A DNA stretch of 33,116 bases from Hyphomonas chukchiensis (GTDB taxonomy: Bacteria > Pseudomonadota > Alphaproteobacteria > Caulobacterales > Hyphomonadaceae), in assembly GCF_000682695.1 (NCBI RefSeq), contig NZ_AWFG01000024.1:1-33116 (forward strand), in the 5' to 3' direction. The notes under the pieces were generated by a model, which had not been told where the DNA came from, did not search any database, and saw only the letters and a list, made by a program, of their open reading frames with translations. Both the position numbers and the translations under genes were made by a program. This document shows positions 7,777 to 16,229 of this stretch, in pieces. How positions within the stretch are numbered: position 1 is the first letter of the stretch; every line of letters begins with the position of its first letter.

Positions 7777-8460
7777 ATGCCCGATCAGTTAAGCTTTGGA
7801 TTTCCCGCCACGGGCCTCGGTTTTGCCGATCTGGTGGTGACGCCTGTTAACGAGAGCGCCCTGCGCATCGTGCAGCGGCCGGAGAACTGGCCGACGCCTG
7901 TCCTCTGCCTTGTGGGCGCGCCCAAGTCGGGACTGACCACGATTGCGCAGGCCTGGGCTCAGCGGTTTGGCGGGGACGTGTTCGAGGCGAAGGCTTTTGC
8001 CAGCCTGAAGGCGCGGGACGTGGACGCGCGGGCGGCGGCTTTTACGGCGATCGACGGCGCAGACCGCGTGCCGGCGGGCGACAAGGTGTTGTCGCTGATC
8101 AACCTCATCTCGGGCGGCGCCGGGCGTATGCTGCTGACGGCCAATGTGCCGCCGCCGCAATGGCAGGCGCCGTCGGCGGACCTGAAATCGCGCCTGAATT
8201 CCATGCCGGTGACGGAAATCGACCCGCCGGACGAGGCGATGATGATGGGCCGTCTCAAGGCCGCCGCCGTGCGACATTTCCTCAAACTGGAGCCGGATGT
8301 CCTCAAATATCTGGTTCCGCGGCTTGATCTCTCCTATGAGGCCATTGAGACCTTTGCCGAGCGGCTGAGCGATGGCGTGACGGATCTGGGCCGGGCGCCC
8401 AGCGTTCCGCTGGTGAAGGAGGTGCTCGATGCAATGCAGGATCGGGCGCCGGACGGCTAA
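7777..8460 (+). CDS. hdaA: HdaA/Hda-type regulator of DnaA (AAA+)
   Basis: The 227-residue protein has a DnaA-like AAA+ fold. It begins with QLSFGF (residues 4-9), a sliding-clamp-binding motif as in Hda and HdaA. The P-loop is degenerate: GAPKSGLTT (47-55) lacks the canonical GKT lysine. A Walker B-like TAID (88-91), a sensor stretch LLTANVPP and DLKSRLNSM with Arg137, the likely arginine finger, follow. In Caulobacter, HdaA stimulates ATP hydrolysis by DnaA on the clamp and so limits re-initiation. The start at 7777 is chosen because the clamp motif must sit at the extreme N-terminus; upstream in-frame sequence overlaps the DUF2066 gene. No strong Shine-Dalgarno is seen, so coupling to the upstream gene is possible. 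Confidence 0.87.
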   Translation: MPDQLSFGFPATGLGFADLVVTPVNESALRIVQRPENWPTPVLCLVGAPKSGLTTIAQAWAQRFGGDVFEAKAFASLKARDVDARAAAFTAIDGADRVPAGDKVLSLINLISGGAGRMLLTANVPPPQWQAPSADLKSRLNSMPVTEIDPPDEAMMMGRLKAAAVRHFLKLEPDVLKYLVPRLDLSYEAIETFAERLSDGVTDLGRAPSVPLVKEVLDAMQDRAPDG

Positions 8461-8495
8461 GTCGTGATACTGAACTGAAAGCTGACGGGGCAAAC

Positions 8496-10670
8496 ATGGC
8501 AGACGGAACGACGCGGACCAACAAGGCGATGAAGGCGTCGCCTGAGAGGTTCCTCAACCGGGAACTGTCCTGGCTGGAATTCAACCGGCGTGTGCTGGAA
8601 GAGACGGCCAACAAGGCGCACCCCCTGCTGGAGCGGCTGCGCTTCCTGTCGATCTCGGCCAGCAACCTCGATGAGTTCGAGATGGTGCGCTATGCGGGCC
8701 TGCGCGAGCAGGTGCGGGCTGGCATCGTCAAGCCGAGCCAGGACGGGCTGAAGCCCTCCGAGCAGGTCGAGCAGATCGAGAAGGCCTCCCTCCGCCTGAT
8801 CGCGGACCAGCAGGAACAGTGGCGCATCCTGAAAGAGGAAATGGCGGCGGAAAATATCCATGTCCTTTCGGCCTCGGCGCTGACCAAGAAGGAACGCGCG
8901 GACCTCGAGACCTATTTCCGCAACAATATCTTTCCGGTGCTGACACCGCTGGCGGTGGACCCGGCGCACCCGTTCCCGTTCATTCCGAACCTTGGCTTTT
9001 CGATTGCCGTTGACCTTGCCTCCCGTTCCGGGGGCGAAGGGCATGTCGGCATCGTGCCGCTGCCGGCCTTTGTGCGCCGCTTCATCCGGCTGCCGAAGAC
9101 GACCAAGGGCAATATGCGGTTCATCGCGCTGGAAGACGTGATCGGGCTGTTCCTGGAGGAATTGTTCCCGGGTTTCGTGGAGAAGGACCGGTGCCTGTTC
9201 CGCGTCGTGCGCGACAGCGATATCGAGATCGAGGAAGAAGCCGAAGACCTGATCCGCGAATTCGAGGTGATGCTGAAGCAGCGCCGCCGGGGCCGGATCG
9301 TGCGCCTCAGGATGCAGTCGAGCGCCCCGGACAAGCTGCGTGAATTCATTACCCACGAGATTGGCGCCGAACAGGCCGACACGGTTCTGTATGACGGTAT
9401 CCTGGGCATGGCGCAGCTGTCGGAACTGATTGTCGACGACCGGCTGGACCTGCAATTCCCGCCCTATGAGCCGCGCTATCCCGAACGCATCCGCGAGATG
9501 GGCGGCGATTGCTTTGCCGCGATCCGGGCGAAGGACATTCTGGTCCACCACCCGTTCGAGAGCTTTGATGTGGTCGTCCAGTTCATCCGGCAGGCCGCAG
9601 CGGACCCGCACGTCGTGGCGATCAAGCAGACGCTGTATCGCACGACATCGAACTCGCCGGTTGTGGCGGCGCTGATCGAGGCGGCCGAGTCCGGCAAGAA
9701 CGTGACGGCGCTGGTCGAGATCAAGGCGCGCTTTGACGAGGAGGCGAACCTGCGCCTTGCGCGCGACCTGGAGCGGGCCGGCGTGCAGGTGGTCTATGGC
9801 TTCATCGAGTACAAGACGCACGCCAAGGTGTCGCTGGTCGTGCGGCGCGAGGGGACGGAGCTTCGTTCGTATACGCATTTCGGAACGGGGAACTATCACC
9901 CGATCAATGCCCGTATCTATACGGACCTTTCGCTGTTCACGGCGGATGCGGCGCTGGGGAGGGATGCCAACCGGTTGTTCAACTTCGTGACGGCCTATCG
10001 CGAGCCGCCTGATGTGGGCCCGGCGCTGGAGAAGATTTCCATGTCGCCGCTGAACCTGAGGGCGAACCTGATCAGGATGATCGAGGCGGAGGCGGCAGCC
10101 TCGAAGAAGGGCCAGCCGTGCGGTATCTGGGCCAAGATGAATTCGCTGGTGGACGGGGAGGTGATCGACAAGCTGTATGAGGCGAGCCAGGCGGGCGTAC
10201 CAATCACGCTGGTCGTGCGCGGCATCTGCTGCCTGCGTCCGGGCGTGCCGGGGCTTTCCGAGACGATTGCCGTGAAGAGCATTGTCGGGCGCTTCCTGGA
10301 GCATTCTCGGATTGTCTGCTTTGCCAATGGCGAGACGCTGCCGTCACCGAATGCCAAAGTGTTTATCTCGTCGGCGGACTGGATGCCGCGCAACCTGACG
10401 CGGCGCGTCGAGGCGCTGGTGCCGATCGAGAACCCGACCGTGCATCGCCAGGTGCTGAACCAGATCATGGTGGCAAACCTGAATGATGAGACGCAGAGCT
10501 GGATCATGCAGCCGGATGGCGACTATCGCCGTGTGAAGCCGGAAAACCGCGAAACAGCCTTCGCGGCGCACCAGTATTTCATGGACAATCCCAGCCTGTC
10601 AGGTCGTGGCAGCGCGCTGGAAGTCAGCCTGCCGCCGCGCCTGTCGCACAAGGGCGGCAAGTCGGCATGA
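8496..10670 (+). CDS. ppk: Polyphosphate kinase 1
   Basis: This 724-residue enzyme polymerises the gamma-phosphate of ATP into inorganic polyphosphate, reversibly. The N-domain opens with RFLNRELSWLEFNRRVLEEA-like sequence (FLNRELSWLEFNRRVLEE, 19-36) and SASNLDEFEMVR (54-65). The two PLD-like C-domains carry EYKTHAKVSL (His442) and LEHSRIVCF (His603), equivalent to His435 and His592 of E. coli Ppk. The signature YTHFGTGNYHPINARIYTDL (459-478) is intact. Domain order and size are normal. Its stop overlaps the ppx start by four bases, so synthesis and hydrolysis of polyphosphate are translationally coupled. It lies 35 bases after hdaA. Confidence 0.97.
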   Translation: MADGTTRTNKAMKASPERFLNRELSWLEFNRRVLEETANKAHPLLERLRFLSISASNLDEFEMVRYAGLREQVRAGIVKPSQDGLKPSEQVEQIEKASLRLIADQQEQWRILKEEMAAENIHVLSASALTKKERADLETYFRNNIFPVLTPLAVDPAHPFPFIPNLGFSIAVDLASRSGGEGHVGIVPLPAFVRRFIRLPKTTKGNMRFIALEDVIGLFLEELFPGFVEKDRCLFRVVRDSDIEIEEEAEDLIREFEVMLKQRRRGRIVRLRMQSSAPDKLREFITHEIGAEQADTVLYDGILGMAQLSELIVDDRLDLQFPPYEPRYPERIREMGGDCFAAIRAKDILVHHPFESFDVVVQFIRQAAADPHVVAIKQTLYRTTSNSPVVAALIEAAESGKNVTALVEIKARFDEEANLRLARDLERAGVQVVYGFIEYKTHAKVSLVVRREGTELRSYTHFGTGNYHPINARIYTDLSLFTADAALGRDANRLFNFVTAYREPPDVGPALEKISMSPLNLRANLIRMIEAEAAASKKGQPCGIWAKMNSLVDGEVIDKLYEASQAGVPITLVVRGICCLRPGVPGLSETIAVKSIVGRFLEHSRIVCFANGETLPSPNAKVFISSADWMPRNLTRRVEALVPIENPTVHRQVLNQIMVANLNDETQSWIMQPDGDYRRVKPENRETAFAAHQYFMDNPSLSGRGSALEVSLPPRLSHKGGKSA

Positions 10671-12148
10671 TGTTCCCGAAATCAGAACGCGCCGGCATTA
10701 TCGATATCGGGTCGAACTCCGTTCGTCTCGTGATCTATGACGTGCTCGGATCGTCGATCCTGCAGACCTTCAACGAGAAGGTCATGGCGGGCCTCGGCGA
10801 AGGGCTGATCAAGCGCGGGACCTTGTCGCCGACGGGCCGCGAGGCGGCGCTGGGCGCGCTGAGCCGGTACCGAGCGATCCTGAAAGCGCTGAACCTGCGT
10901 AATTATACGGCCGTGGCGACGGCGGCCGTGCGCGAGGCCAGCGACGGGCCGGACTTCGTGAAGAAAGCCGGGCGCGTGCTGGGGCGTCCGGTTAGAGTGT
11001 TGTCGGGCGCGGACGAGGCGCGGCTGTCTGCCTTGGGCGTGGAGGCGAGTTTCCACCAGCCCAAGGGCGTGATGGGCGACCTTGGCGGATCGAGCCTCGA
11101 GTTCCAGCGCATCGGCTATGGCAAGGCGATGGGGGAAAGCCTGCTGCTTGGGCCGCTATCGCTGGCCGAGGACGTGATGGACCTGCGCGAGCTGCGCAAG
11201 AAGGTGAAGACAGAGCTGAAGAAGTCCAAGGCGCTGCCGGGGGCGCAGGGGCGTTTCTATGCAGTGGGCGGCGCCTGGCGCTCGTTCGCCCGGCTCAACA
11301 TGGATATCGAGGATTATTCCCTGCACGTGCTGCAGGGCTACCAGATGAACGAGGGGCAGGTGGCGCGGGCGGCGAAGCTCTGCTTCGACAGCGTGACCAA
11401 CCCGGCAGCCCGCAGCGTGATCGAGAAGGTGGACCGGCGCCGGGCGAAACACCTGCCGATCGCCGCGATGATCCTGGAAGAGGTGCTGGCGAGCAGTCAG
11501 CTGGAGGGCGTGACGATATCGTCCGGCGGCCTGCGCGAAGGCGTGCTGCGCGACCTGACGGGGGCGGCGGTGACCGATCCGCTGCTGGACGGTGTGATCG
11601 CTTTCGGGCGGCTTGACCATAACCAGATTGCGTTCGGGCAGGCCCTGCACGAATTTGTCAGCCCGGCCTTCGGACCGGAGGCGGACTTGTTCGGCTCACC
11701 GGCCGCCGATGCGCGGATCGAGAAGGCGGCCTGCATGATGGCCGACAGCGCCGGGCGCTTCCATCCGGACCACCGGTCGCTGCTGGCCTATGAACAGGCG
11801 CTCAGGGCGCCTTATGCGGGCGTGAGCCATGCCGAGCGGGCGATGATCGCCTACGCGATCGGCTGCCGGTACGAGAAGGATTTCAAGCGGCCGAGTGAAT
11901 ATCTCGGGCTGACCACGGACGAGCAGGCCGACCGGGCCAAGCAGCTGGGCAGCGCGATGCGGCTCGGCGCGGTGTTCTCGGGACGGTCCGGGCCGATCCT
12001 GCAGCGGGCCAGCCTCGCGCGGAAAGGCGGCGACCTGGAGCTGCATGTGCTGAAAGTGGACGCGCCGATGGTGTCGGACACGGTGCTGCGGCGGCTGTCG
12101 CAGACGGCTAACCAGCTGCGGCTGAAGCCGAAGGTCGTCGAGGTCTAG
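10667..12148 (+). CDS. ppx: Exopolyphosphatase, Ppx/GppA family
   Basis: The 493-residue protein starts with the actin/Hsp70-like phosphate loop GIIDIGSNSVRLVIYD. Other family marks are TAAVREASDG, the acidic SGADEARLSALG and the second phosphate loop GDLGGSSLEF. The C-terminal half has the HD-like helical domain seen in longer Ppx proteins (HRSLLAYEQAL..., HAERAMIAYAIG). It should hydrolyse terminal phosphates of polyphosphate; a role on pppGpp, as in GppA, cannot be excluded from sequence. Two adjacent ATG codons (10667 and 10670) are possible starts; the first overlaps the ppk stop as ATGATG. It converges on rnd, sharing a hairpin over both stop codons. Confidence 0.93.
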   Translation: MMFPKSERAGIIDIGSNSVRLVIYDVLGSSILQTFNEKVMAGLGEGLIKRGTLSPTGREAALGALSRYRAILKALNLRNYTAVATAAVREASDGPDFVKKAGRVLGRPVRVLSGADEARLSALGVEASFHQPKGVMGDLGGSSLEFQRIGYGKAMGESLLLGPLSLAEDVMDLRELRKKVKTELKKSKALPGAQGRFYAVGGAWRSFARLNMDIEDYSLHVLQGYQMNEGQVARAAKLCFDSVTNPAARSVIEKVDRRRAKHLPIAAMILEEVLASSQLEGVTISSGGLREGVLRDLTGAAVTDPLLDGVIAFGRLDHNQIAFGQALHEFVSPAFGPEADLFGSPAADARIEKAACMMADSAGRFHPDHRSLLAYEQALRAPYAGVSHAERAMIAYAIGCRYEKDFKRPSEYLGLTTDEQADRAKQLGSAMRLGAVFSGRSGPILQRASLARKGGDLELHVLKVDAPMVSDTVLRRLSQTANQLRLKPKVVEV

Positions 12149-12175
12149 GCCTGCGAAAGCTGGCCTAGACGTCGA
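12138..12175. terminator. Symmetric hairpin spanning the ppx and rnd stop codons
   Basis: GTCTAGGCC (12143-12151) and its perfect complement GGCCTAGAC (12162-12170) form a nine-base stem around a ten-base loop. A further TCGA match lies on the outside after one mismatch. Each arm contains the TAG stop of one of the two convergent genes. No T-run is present, so this may be a factor-assisted or bidirectional terminator; that function is inferred from position. Confidence 0.6.
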
Positions 12176-13331
12176 AGAGGCGGACCTGGCCACCCTGGAA
12201 GGAGACGGCGAGCTGGCCGTTGAGCAGGGCCTGGGCCTTTTTCCCGAACATGTCGAAGCGCCAGCCGGTCATGGCCGCGATGTCTTCCGACGTCTCGCCC
12301 CGGGCGATACGGTCGATGTCGGCCGCGTTGGCGATGAGGCGGGGCACGACATTGTGCTCGTCGCTGACATGCTTGAGCAGGACTTTCAGCAATTCCGGCG
12401 CGCCGGCGGGGATCTGCGCATTCTGCACGCGCGGCTCCAGCTCGGGGGCGAACTTGTCCGGATTGTCGATGGCCTCGATCACGGCTTCCATCAGACCCTG
12501 GCCATGCTTGGAGCGGATGAAGCCCGACGGCACAGCGCGCAGCTGGTTGTAGTCGTTCTCGTTGCGCGGCTTCTGGGCGGCGATTTCCTGGATCGCGTCA
12601 TCCTTGAGGATGCGGCGGCGGGGCTTGTCGAGTTCCTGCGCGAGGCGTTCGCGCCAGGCGGCCACGGCCACGACGATGGCGGCATAGTCCTTCTTGGGCT
12701 TGCGCAGTTTGAGCCGCTGCCAGGCATTCATCGGGTCGGTGTCGTATTTGGCGGGATCTTCCAGATCGGCCATTTCCTCACGGACCCAGTTCATGCGGCC
12801 GGACTTTTCCAGCTCTTCGCGCATGATCAGGTAGATGTCGCGCAGGTGAGTGACGTCTCCCAGCGCGTAGATCAGCTGTTTCTGGCTGAGCGGGCGGCGC
12901 ATCCAGTCAGTGAACTGGCTGGATTTGTCGATCTGGCGGCGCACGACGCGCTGGACCAGATTGTCATAGGAGATCGAGTCGCCATAGCCGAGGGCCATGG
13001 CGGCGACCTGAGTGTCGAAGATCGGGCCGGGCGGGTGGCCGATGAGGCGATTGAAGATTTCGATGTCCTGCCGGGCGGCGTGGAACACCTTTACCCGGTT
13101 ATCCATGGCGATCAGGTCAAGGAAGGGACCGATGTCCAGATCCTCGGCCAGAGGGTCAATCAGGCCCTCGACTCCCGGTGCGGAGGCCTGCACGAGGCAG
13201 AGTTCCGGCCAGTAGGTCGTTTCCCGATGGAATTCGGTATCGACGCAGATGAAGTCCGATTCGGCCAGTTTGCCGCACAGGTCTTCGAGCGCCGACTGCT
13301 CAGTAATGGGAGTCAAGGTGTTGTCAGTCAT
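12165..13331 (-). CDS. rnd: Ribonuclease D
   Basis: This 388-residue 3'-5' exoribonuclease trims tRNA precursors and other small RNAs. It is a DEDDy nuclease: FICVDTEF gives Asp31 and Glu33, FHAARQDIE gives Asp89, and IYALGDVTHL gives Tyr155 and Asp159. One HRDC domain (about 205-285, including AWRERLAQELDKPRRRILKD) follows. A C-terminal helical region matches the usual size of RNase D. No strong Shine-Dalgarno precedes the ATG at 13331. The gene is divergent from aspS across 97 bases. Confidence 0.96.
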   Translation of the reverse strand: MTDNTLTPITEQSALEDLCGKLAESDFICVDTEFHRETTYWPELCLVQASAPGVEGLIDPLAEDLDIGPFLDLIAMDNRVKVFHAARQDIEIFNRLIGHPPGPIFDTQVAAMALGYGDSISYDNLVQRVVRRQIDKSSQFTDWMRRPLSQKQLIYALGDVTHLRDIYLIMREELEKSGRMNWVREEMADLEDPAKYDTDPMNAWQRLKLRKPKKDYAAIVVAVAAWRERLAQELDKPRRRILKDDAIQEIAAQKPRNENDYNQLRAVPSGFIRSKHGQGLMEAVIEAIDNPDKFAPELEPRVQNAQIPAGAPELLKVLLKHVSDEHNVVPRLIANAADIDRIARGETSEDIAAMTGWRFDMFGKKAQALLNGQLAVSFQGGQVRLFDV

Positions 13332-13366
13332 CGCGGGCTTGCGTATCGCAGGCCCTTGACAAGTGA

Positions 13367-13384
13367 AAGGGCTTAAATGCCCTT
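13367..13384. promoter_or_regulatory. Inverted repeat in the rnd-aspS divergent region
   Basis: AAGGGC (13367-13372) and GCCCTT (13379-13384) are perfect complements separated by TTAAAT. The repeat lies 44 bases before the aspS ATG, just after a TTGACA at 13356-13361. It could be an operator or a small leader hairpin. No factor can be named. Confidence 0.35.
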
Positions 13385-13428
13385 GCGCCCCTGATTTCTA
13401 ATGACTGCCTTACCGGAGAAACGATCCG

Positions 13429-15261
13429 ATGCACGCCTATCGCACCCATACATGCGGTGAACTTCGCAAGTCCCACGTGGGCGAAACCGTCAAATTGTCC
13501 GGCTGGCTGCACCGCCGCCGCGAGCATGCCGGCGCCCTGTTCATCGATCTGCGCGACCATTATGGCCTGACGCAGGTGGTGGTGCACCCGGGGGCGCCTT
13601 TCTATGAAGACGCCAAGCGGGCCTCGGCCGAAAGCGTGCTGACGGTGACCGGCAAGGTGATTGCGCGTGAGGCAGAGGCGGTTAATCCCGAACTGCCCAC
13701 CGGCGAAGTGGAACTGCCGGCCGATACGCTGATTATCGAGAGCGCCGCTGAAAAACTGCCGCTTCCTGTCTTTGCGGAGCCGGACTATCCGGAAGATATC
13801 CGCCTGAAGCACCGCTATCTCGACCTGCGCCGCGAGACGCTGCACAAGAACATGATCCTGCGCAGCCAGGTCATCGCAAGCCTGCGCCAGCGCATGATTG
13901 CGCAGGGCTTCACCGAATACCAGACGCCCATCCTGACGGCGTCCAGCCCGGAAGGCGCGCGCGACTTCCTCGTGCCGTCGCGACTGCATCCGGGCGAGTT
14001 CTACGCGCTGCCGCAGGCGCCGCAGCAGTTCAAACAATTGCTGATGGTGTCCGGCTTTGACCGCTACTTCCAGATTGCGCCTTGCTTCCGCGATGAGGAT
14101 GCGCGCGCTGACCGCAGCCCGGGCGAATTCTACCAGCTCGATATCGAAATGAGCTTTGTCACGCAGGATGACGTGTTTGGCGCGATTGAGCCGGTCATGC
14201 GGGGCGTGTTCGAGGAATTCGCCGACTGGGAAGGCAAAGGCCGCTCGGTCCCGCCTGAACCGTTCGTGCACATTCCCTACGCCGAAGCCATGACGAAATA
14301 CGGCTCTGACAAGCCGGACCTGCGCAACCCGCTGGAGCTGTCCGATGTGACCGAATTCTTTGCGGATGAGAGCAAGACCGGTTTCAGCATCTTCGCGAAG
14401 ATCATCAAGGGCGGCGGCAAGGTTATCGCGATCCCGGCGCCGAAGGCTGCGGCTGAAAAGTCCCGCAAGTTCTTCGATGACATGGACAAGTGGGCCAAGA
14501 AAGAGATGCAGGCGCCCGGCCTTGGCTATGCACGCCTCAAAGAGGCCGACGGCGGCGGTGTGGACAGCCAGGACCCGGTACTCAAGGGCTTTGAGGCGGG
14601 CCATCTGGCGGCCCTGCTGGAGCATATGGGGCTTGGCGCCGGAGACGGCGTGTTCTTCTCCGCCGGTGCAAAGGGCGCGGCCTACAAGCTGGCGGGCGCT
14701 GCCCGCAACGAGCTTGGCAAGTCGCTTGAGCTGATCGAAGAGGGCGTGTTCCGCTTCTGCTGGATCGTCGACTTCCCGATGTTCGAATATGACGAAGACA
14801 ACAAGAAGATCGATTTCAGCCACAACCCCTTCTCAATGCCCCAAGGCGGTATGGAGGCCCTGAACGCCGCCAAGACCGAGGAAGAAATCCTCGACATCAA
14901 GGCCTTCCAGTATGACATCGTCTGCAACGGGATCGAACTGTCATCGGGGGCCATCCGGAACCACCGTCCTGACGTGATGCTGAAGGCTTTCGAGATGGCC
15001 GGCTATGGTCCGGAAGTCGTCGAAGCTGAATTTGGCGGCATGCTGAACGCGTTCCGCTATGGCGCGCCACCGCATGGCGGCATCGCACCGGGCGTCGACC
15101 GGATCGTGATGCTGCTGGCGGATGCCGAGAATATCCGCGATGTCACGCTGTTCCCGATGAACGGCCAGGCGCGCGACCTGCTGATGGGGGCCCCGAGCCC
15201 TGTCGACGACAAGCAGCTGAAAGAGCTGAATATCCGCATGGCGCCTCAGGTTAAGTCCTGA
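13429..15261 (+). CDS. aspS: Aspartyl-tRNA synthetase, probably non-discriminating
   Basis: This 610-residue class IIb synthetase is of bacterial architecture. It has an anticodon-binding OB fold (1 to about 105), then the catalytic core with motif 2 ([10 protein letters not shown]). An inserted GAD domain (about 300-410) and motif 3 ([18 protein letters not shown], from 545) follow. The OB fold reads [11 protein letters not shown] with His33. That histidine aligns with His31 of the Pseudomonas enzyme, associated with charging both tRNA-Asp and tRNA-Asn. Relaxed specificity, with GatCAB amidation of Asp-tRNA-Asn, is therefore inferred. GGAG (13415-13418) precedes the ATG. The gene converges with the pentapeptide gene over a palindromic element. 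Confidence 0.96.
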   Translation: MHAYRTHTCGELRKSHVGETVKLSGWLHRRREHAGALFIDLRDHYGLTQVVVHPGAPFYEDAKRASAESVLTVTGKVIAREAEAVNPELPTGEVELPADTLIIESAAEKLPLPVFAEPDYPEDIRLKHRYLDLRRETLHKNMILRSQVIASLRQRMIAQGFTEYQTPILTASSPEGARDFLVPSRLHPGEFYALPQAPQQFKQLLMVSGFDRYFQIAPCFRDEDARADRSPGEFYQLDIEMSFVTQDDVFGAIEPVMRGVFEEFADWEGKGRSVPPEPFVHIPYAEAMTKYGSDKPDLRNPLELSDVTEFFADESKTGFSIFAKIIKGGGKVIAIPAPKAAAEKSRKFFDDMDKWAKKEMQAPGLGYARLKEADGGGVDSQDPVLKGFEAGHLAALLEHMGLGAGDGVFFSAGAKGAAYKLAGAARNELGKSLELIEEGVFRFCWIVDFPMFEYDEDNKKIDFSHNPFSMPQGGMEALNAAKTEEEILDIKAFQYDIVCNGIELSSGAIRNHRPDVMLKAFEMAGYGPEVVEAEFGGMLNAFRYGAPPHGGIAPGVDRIVMLLADAENIRDVTLFPMNGQARDLLMGAPSPVDDKQLKELNIRMAPQVKS

Positions 15262-15295
15262 AGCGATAGCGGCCTGAATTCTTCAATTGCCTGAG

Positions 15296-15315
15296 GTCCC
15301 GGCGAAGGCCGGGAC
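15296..15315. repeat. REP-like palindrome between aspS and the pentapeptide-repeat gene
   Basis: GTCCCGGC (15296-15303) and GCCGGGAC (15308-15315) form a perfect eight-base stem around GAAG. This sequence type recurs between convergent genes in many alphaproteobacteria (from memory) and probably acts as a dispersed extragenic palindrome or terminator. Only one copy is seen in this window. Confidence 0.65.
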
Positions 15316-15337
15316 TGCGGAGCGTTTGGATGCGTGC

Positions 15338-16081
15338 TTATTGAGCCGTGGCGCTCGCCATGATGACGTCGCCGCAGAGGGGCAGGAGCAGGCCCGGCGG
15401 CATCAGCGTGTCGATCGAGCTGCAGGCGCCGTCGAAATTCGCCAGATCGTGATGGCTCATGCCCGAAAGGTCGGCCCCGATGAAGCGCACGTCGCGGAAC
15501 GAGGCGCCGGCCACGTCTGCGCCGGTCATGACAACGCCGGTCATGTTGGCGCCATTGAGGATGGTGGCTTTCATCACGGCCTTGTCGAACTTCACGCCGC
15601 TGAGATTGGCGCCGGAAAGGTCGGCTTCATCCAGCTGGGTTTCGCCAAGGTCGGCATCGGAGAAATTGGCGCCGACCATCAGCGCGCCCTGCATGTTGGC
15701 GCCGCGCAGGATGGACTTGCGGAACTCGGCGCCCGACGCCTGTACGCCCATCAGGCGGGCATTGGTGAGGATGGCATCGGAGAAACGGGCGGCTGTCAGC
15801 AAGGCTGTGCGCAGGTCAACGCCGGAGGCATTGGCGCCTTCGAAATTGGTGCTGGTGGCCTGGATGCCGCGCATGAAGGCGAATTCGAGATTGGCTTCCC
15901 GGTAATTGGCGCCGCTGAGCGTCCAGCCGGACATGTTGCGGCCAGCGAGGTTGCATCCCCCGCACGAGCCGACATAGCCGGGCTGCCACGCGACGGGTTT
16001 ACCCTGCGCGACAGCCGGGAAGGCTGCGCCCAGGAGGGCGATCACGGCAGGCAAAATCAGGCGAAAAGGCATACCAGTCAT
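15338..16081 (-). CDS. Secreted pentapeptide-repeat protein
   Basis: The 247-residue protein has a signal peptide (MPFRLILPAVIALLGAAFPAVAQ, cleavage near AVAQ) followed by a CGGC segment (SCGGCNLAG). About 25 tandem pentapeptides of the A(D/N)LXX type follow, such as ANLEF, ANMQG, ANFSD, ADLSG and ANLSG, between about residues 45 and 215. Such repeats fold into a right-handed quadrilateral beta-helix. The short C-terminal cap contains two cysteines. Many members have unknown roles, and the signal peptide argues against a gyrase-protecting Qnr-like role. Either ATG (16081 or 16072) could start it. Confidence 0.88.
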   Translation of the reverse strand: MTGMPFRLILPAVIALLGAAFPAVAQGKPVAWQPGYVGSCGGCNLAGRNMSGWTLSGANYREANLEFAFMRGIQATSTNFEGANASGVDLRTALLTAARFSDAILTNARLMGVQASGAEFRKSILRGANMQGALMVGANFSDADLGETQLDEADLSGANLSGVKFDKAVMKATILNGANMTGVVMTGADVAGASFRDVRFIGADLSGMSHHDLANFDGACSSIDTLMPPGLLLPLCGDVIMASATAQ

Positions 16082-16198
16082 GTATCCGGAATATCGCTTT
16101 GTGGTAGCGGTCCATACTGAACAAACTGTAACAACTGCAGATGTGTCACAAGTGTTGCCGGATTGTCGCGTAAGTGTTTCCGCTGCGTAAACCCCTGA

Positions 16199-16229
16199 AT
16201 ATTACCGGAAATACAAGCGATATTACCGG
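16199..16229. repeat. Short direct repeat at the 3' end of the NrdJ-derived gene
   Basis: ATATTACCGG occurs at 16199-16208 and again at 16220-16229, a 21-base period. The second copy contains the stop codon of the NrdJ-derived gene. The repeats lie in the 141-base gap upstream of the pentapeptide-repeat gene, where its promoter should be, so a protein-binding pair is possible. This may also be chance. Confidence 0.3.

Noticed and set aside
8457..10304. 615-codon open frame opposite ppk on the minus strand.
   Set aside because: It is antisense to a clear ppk gene, has no recognisable domain and is rich in Arg and His runs as expected for the shadow of a GC-rich gene.
13356..13378. Sigma-70 type promoter for aspS from TTGACA and TTAAAT.
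   Set aside because: The spacing between the two hexamers is about 11 bases, too short for a standard promoter; the TTAAAT is the loop of an inverted repeat.
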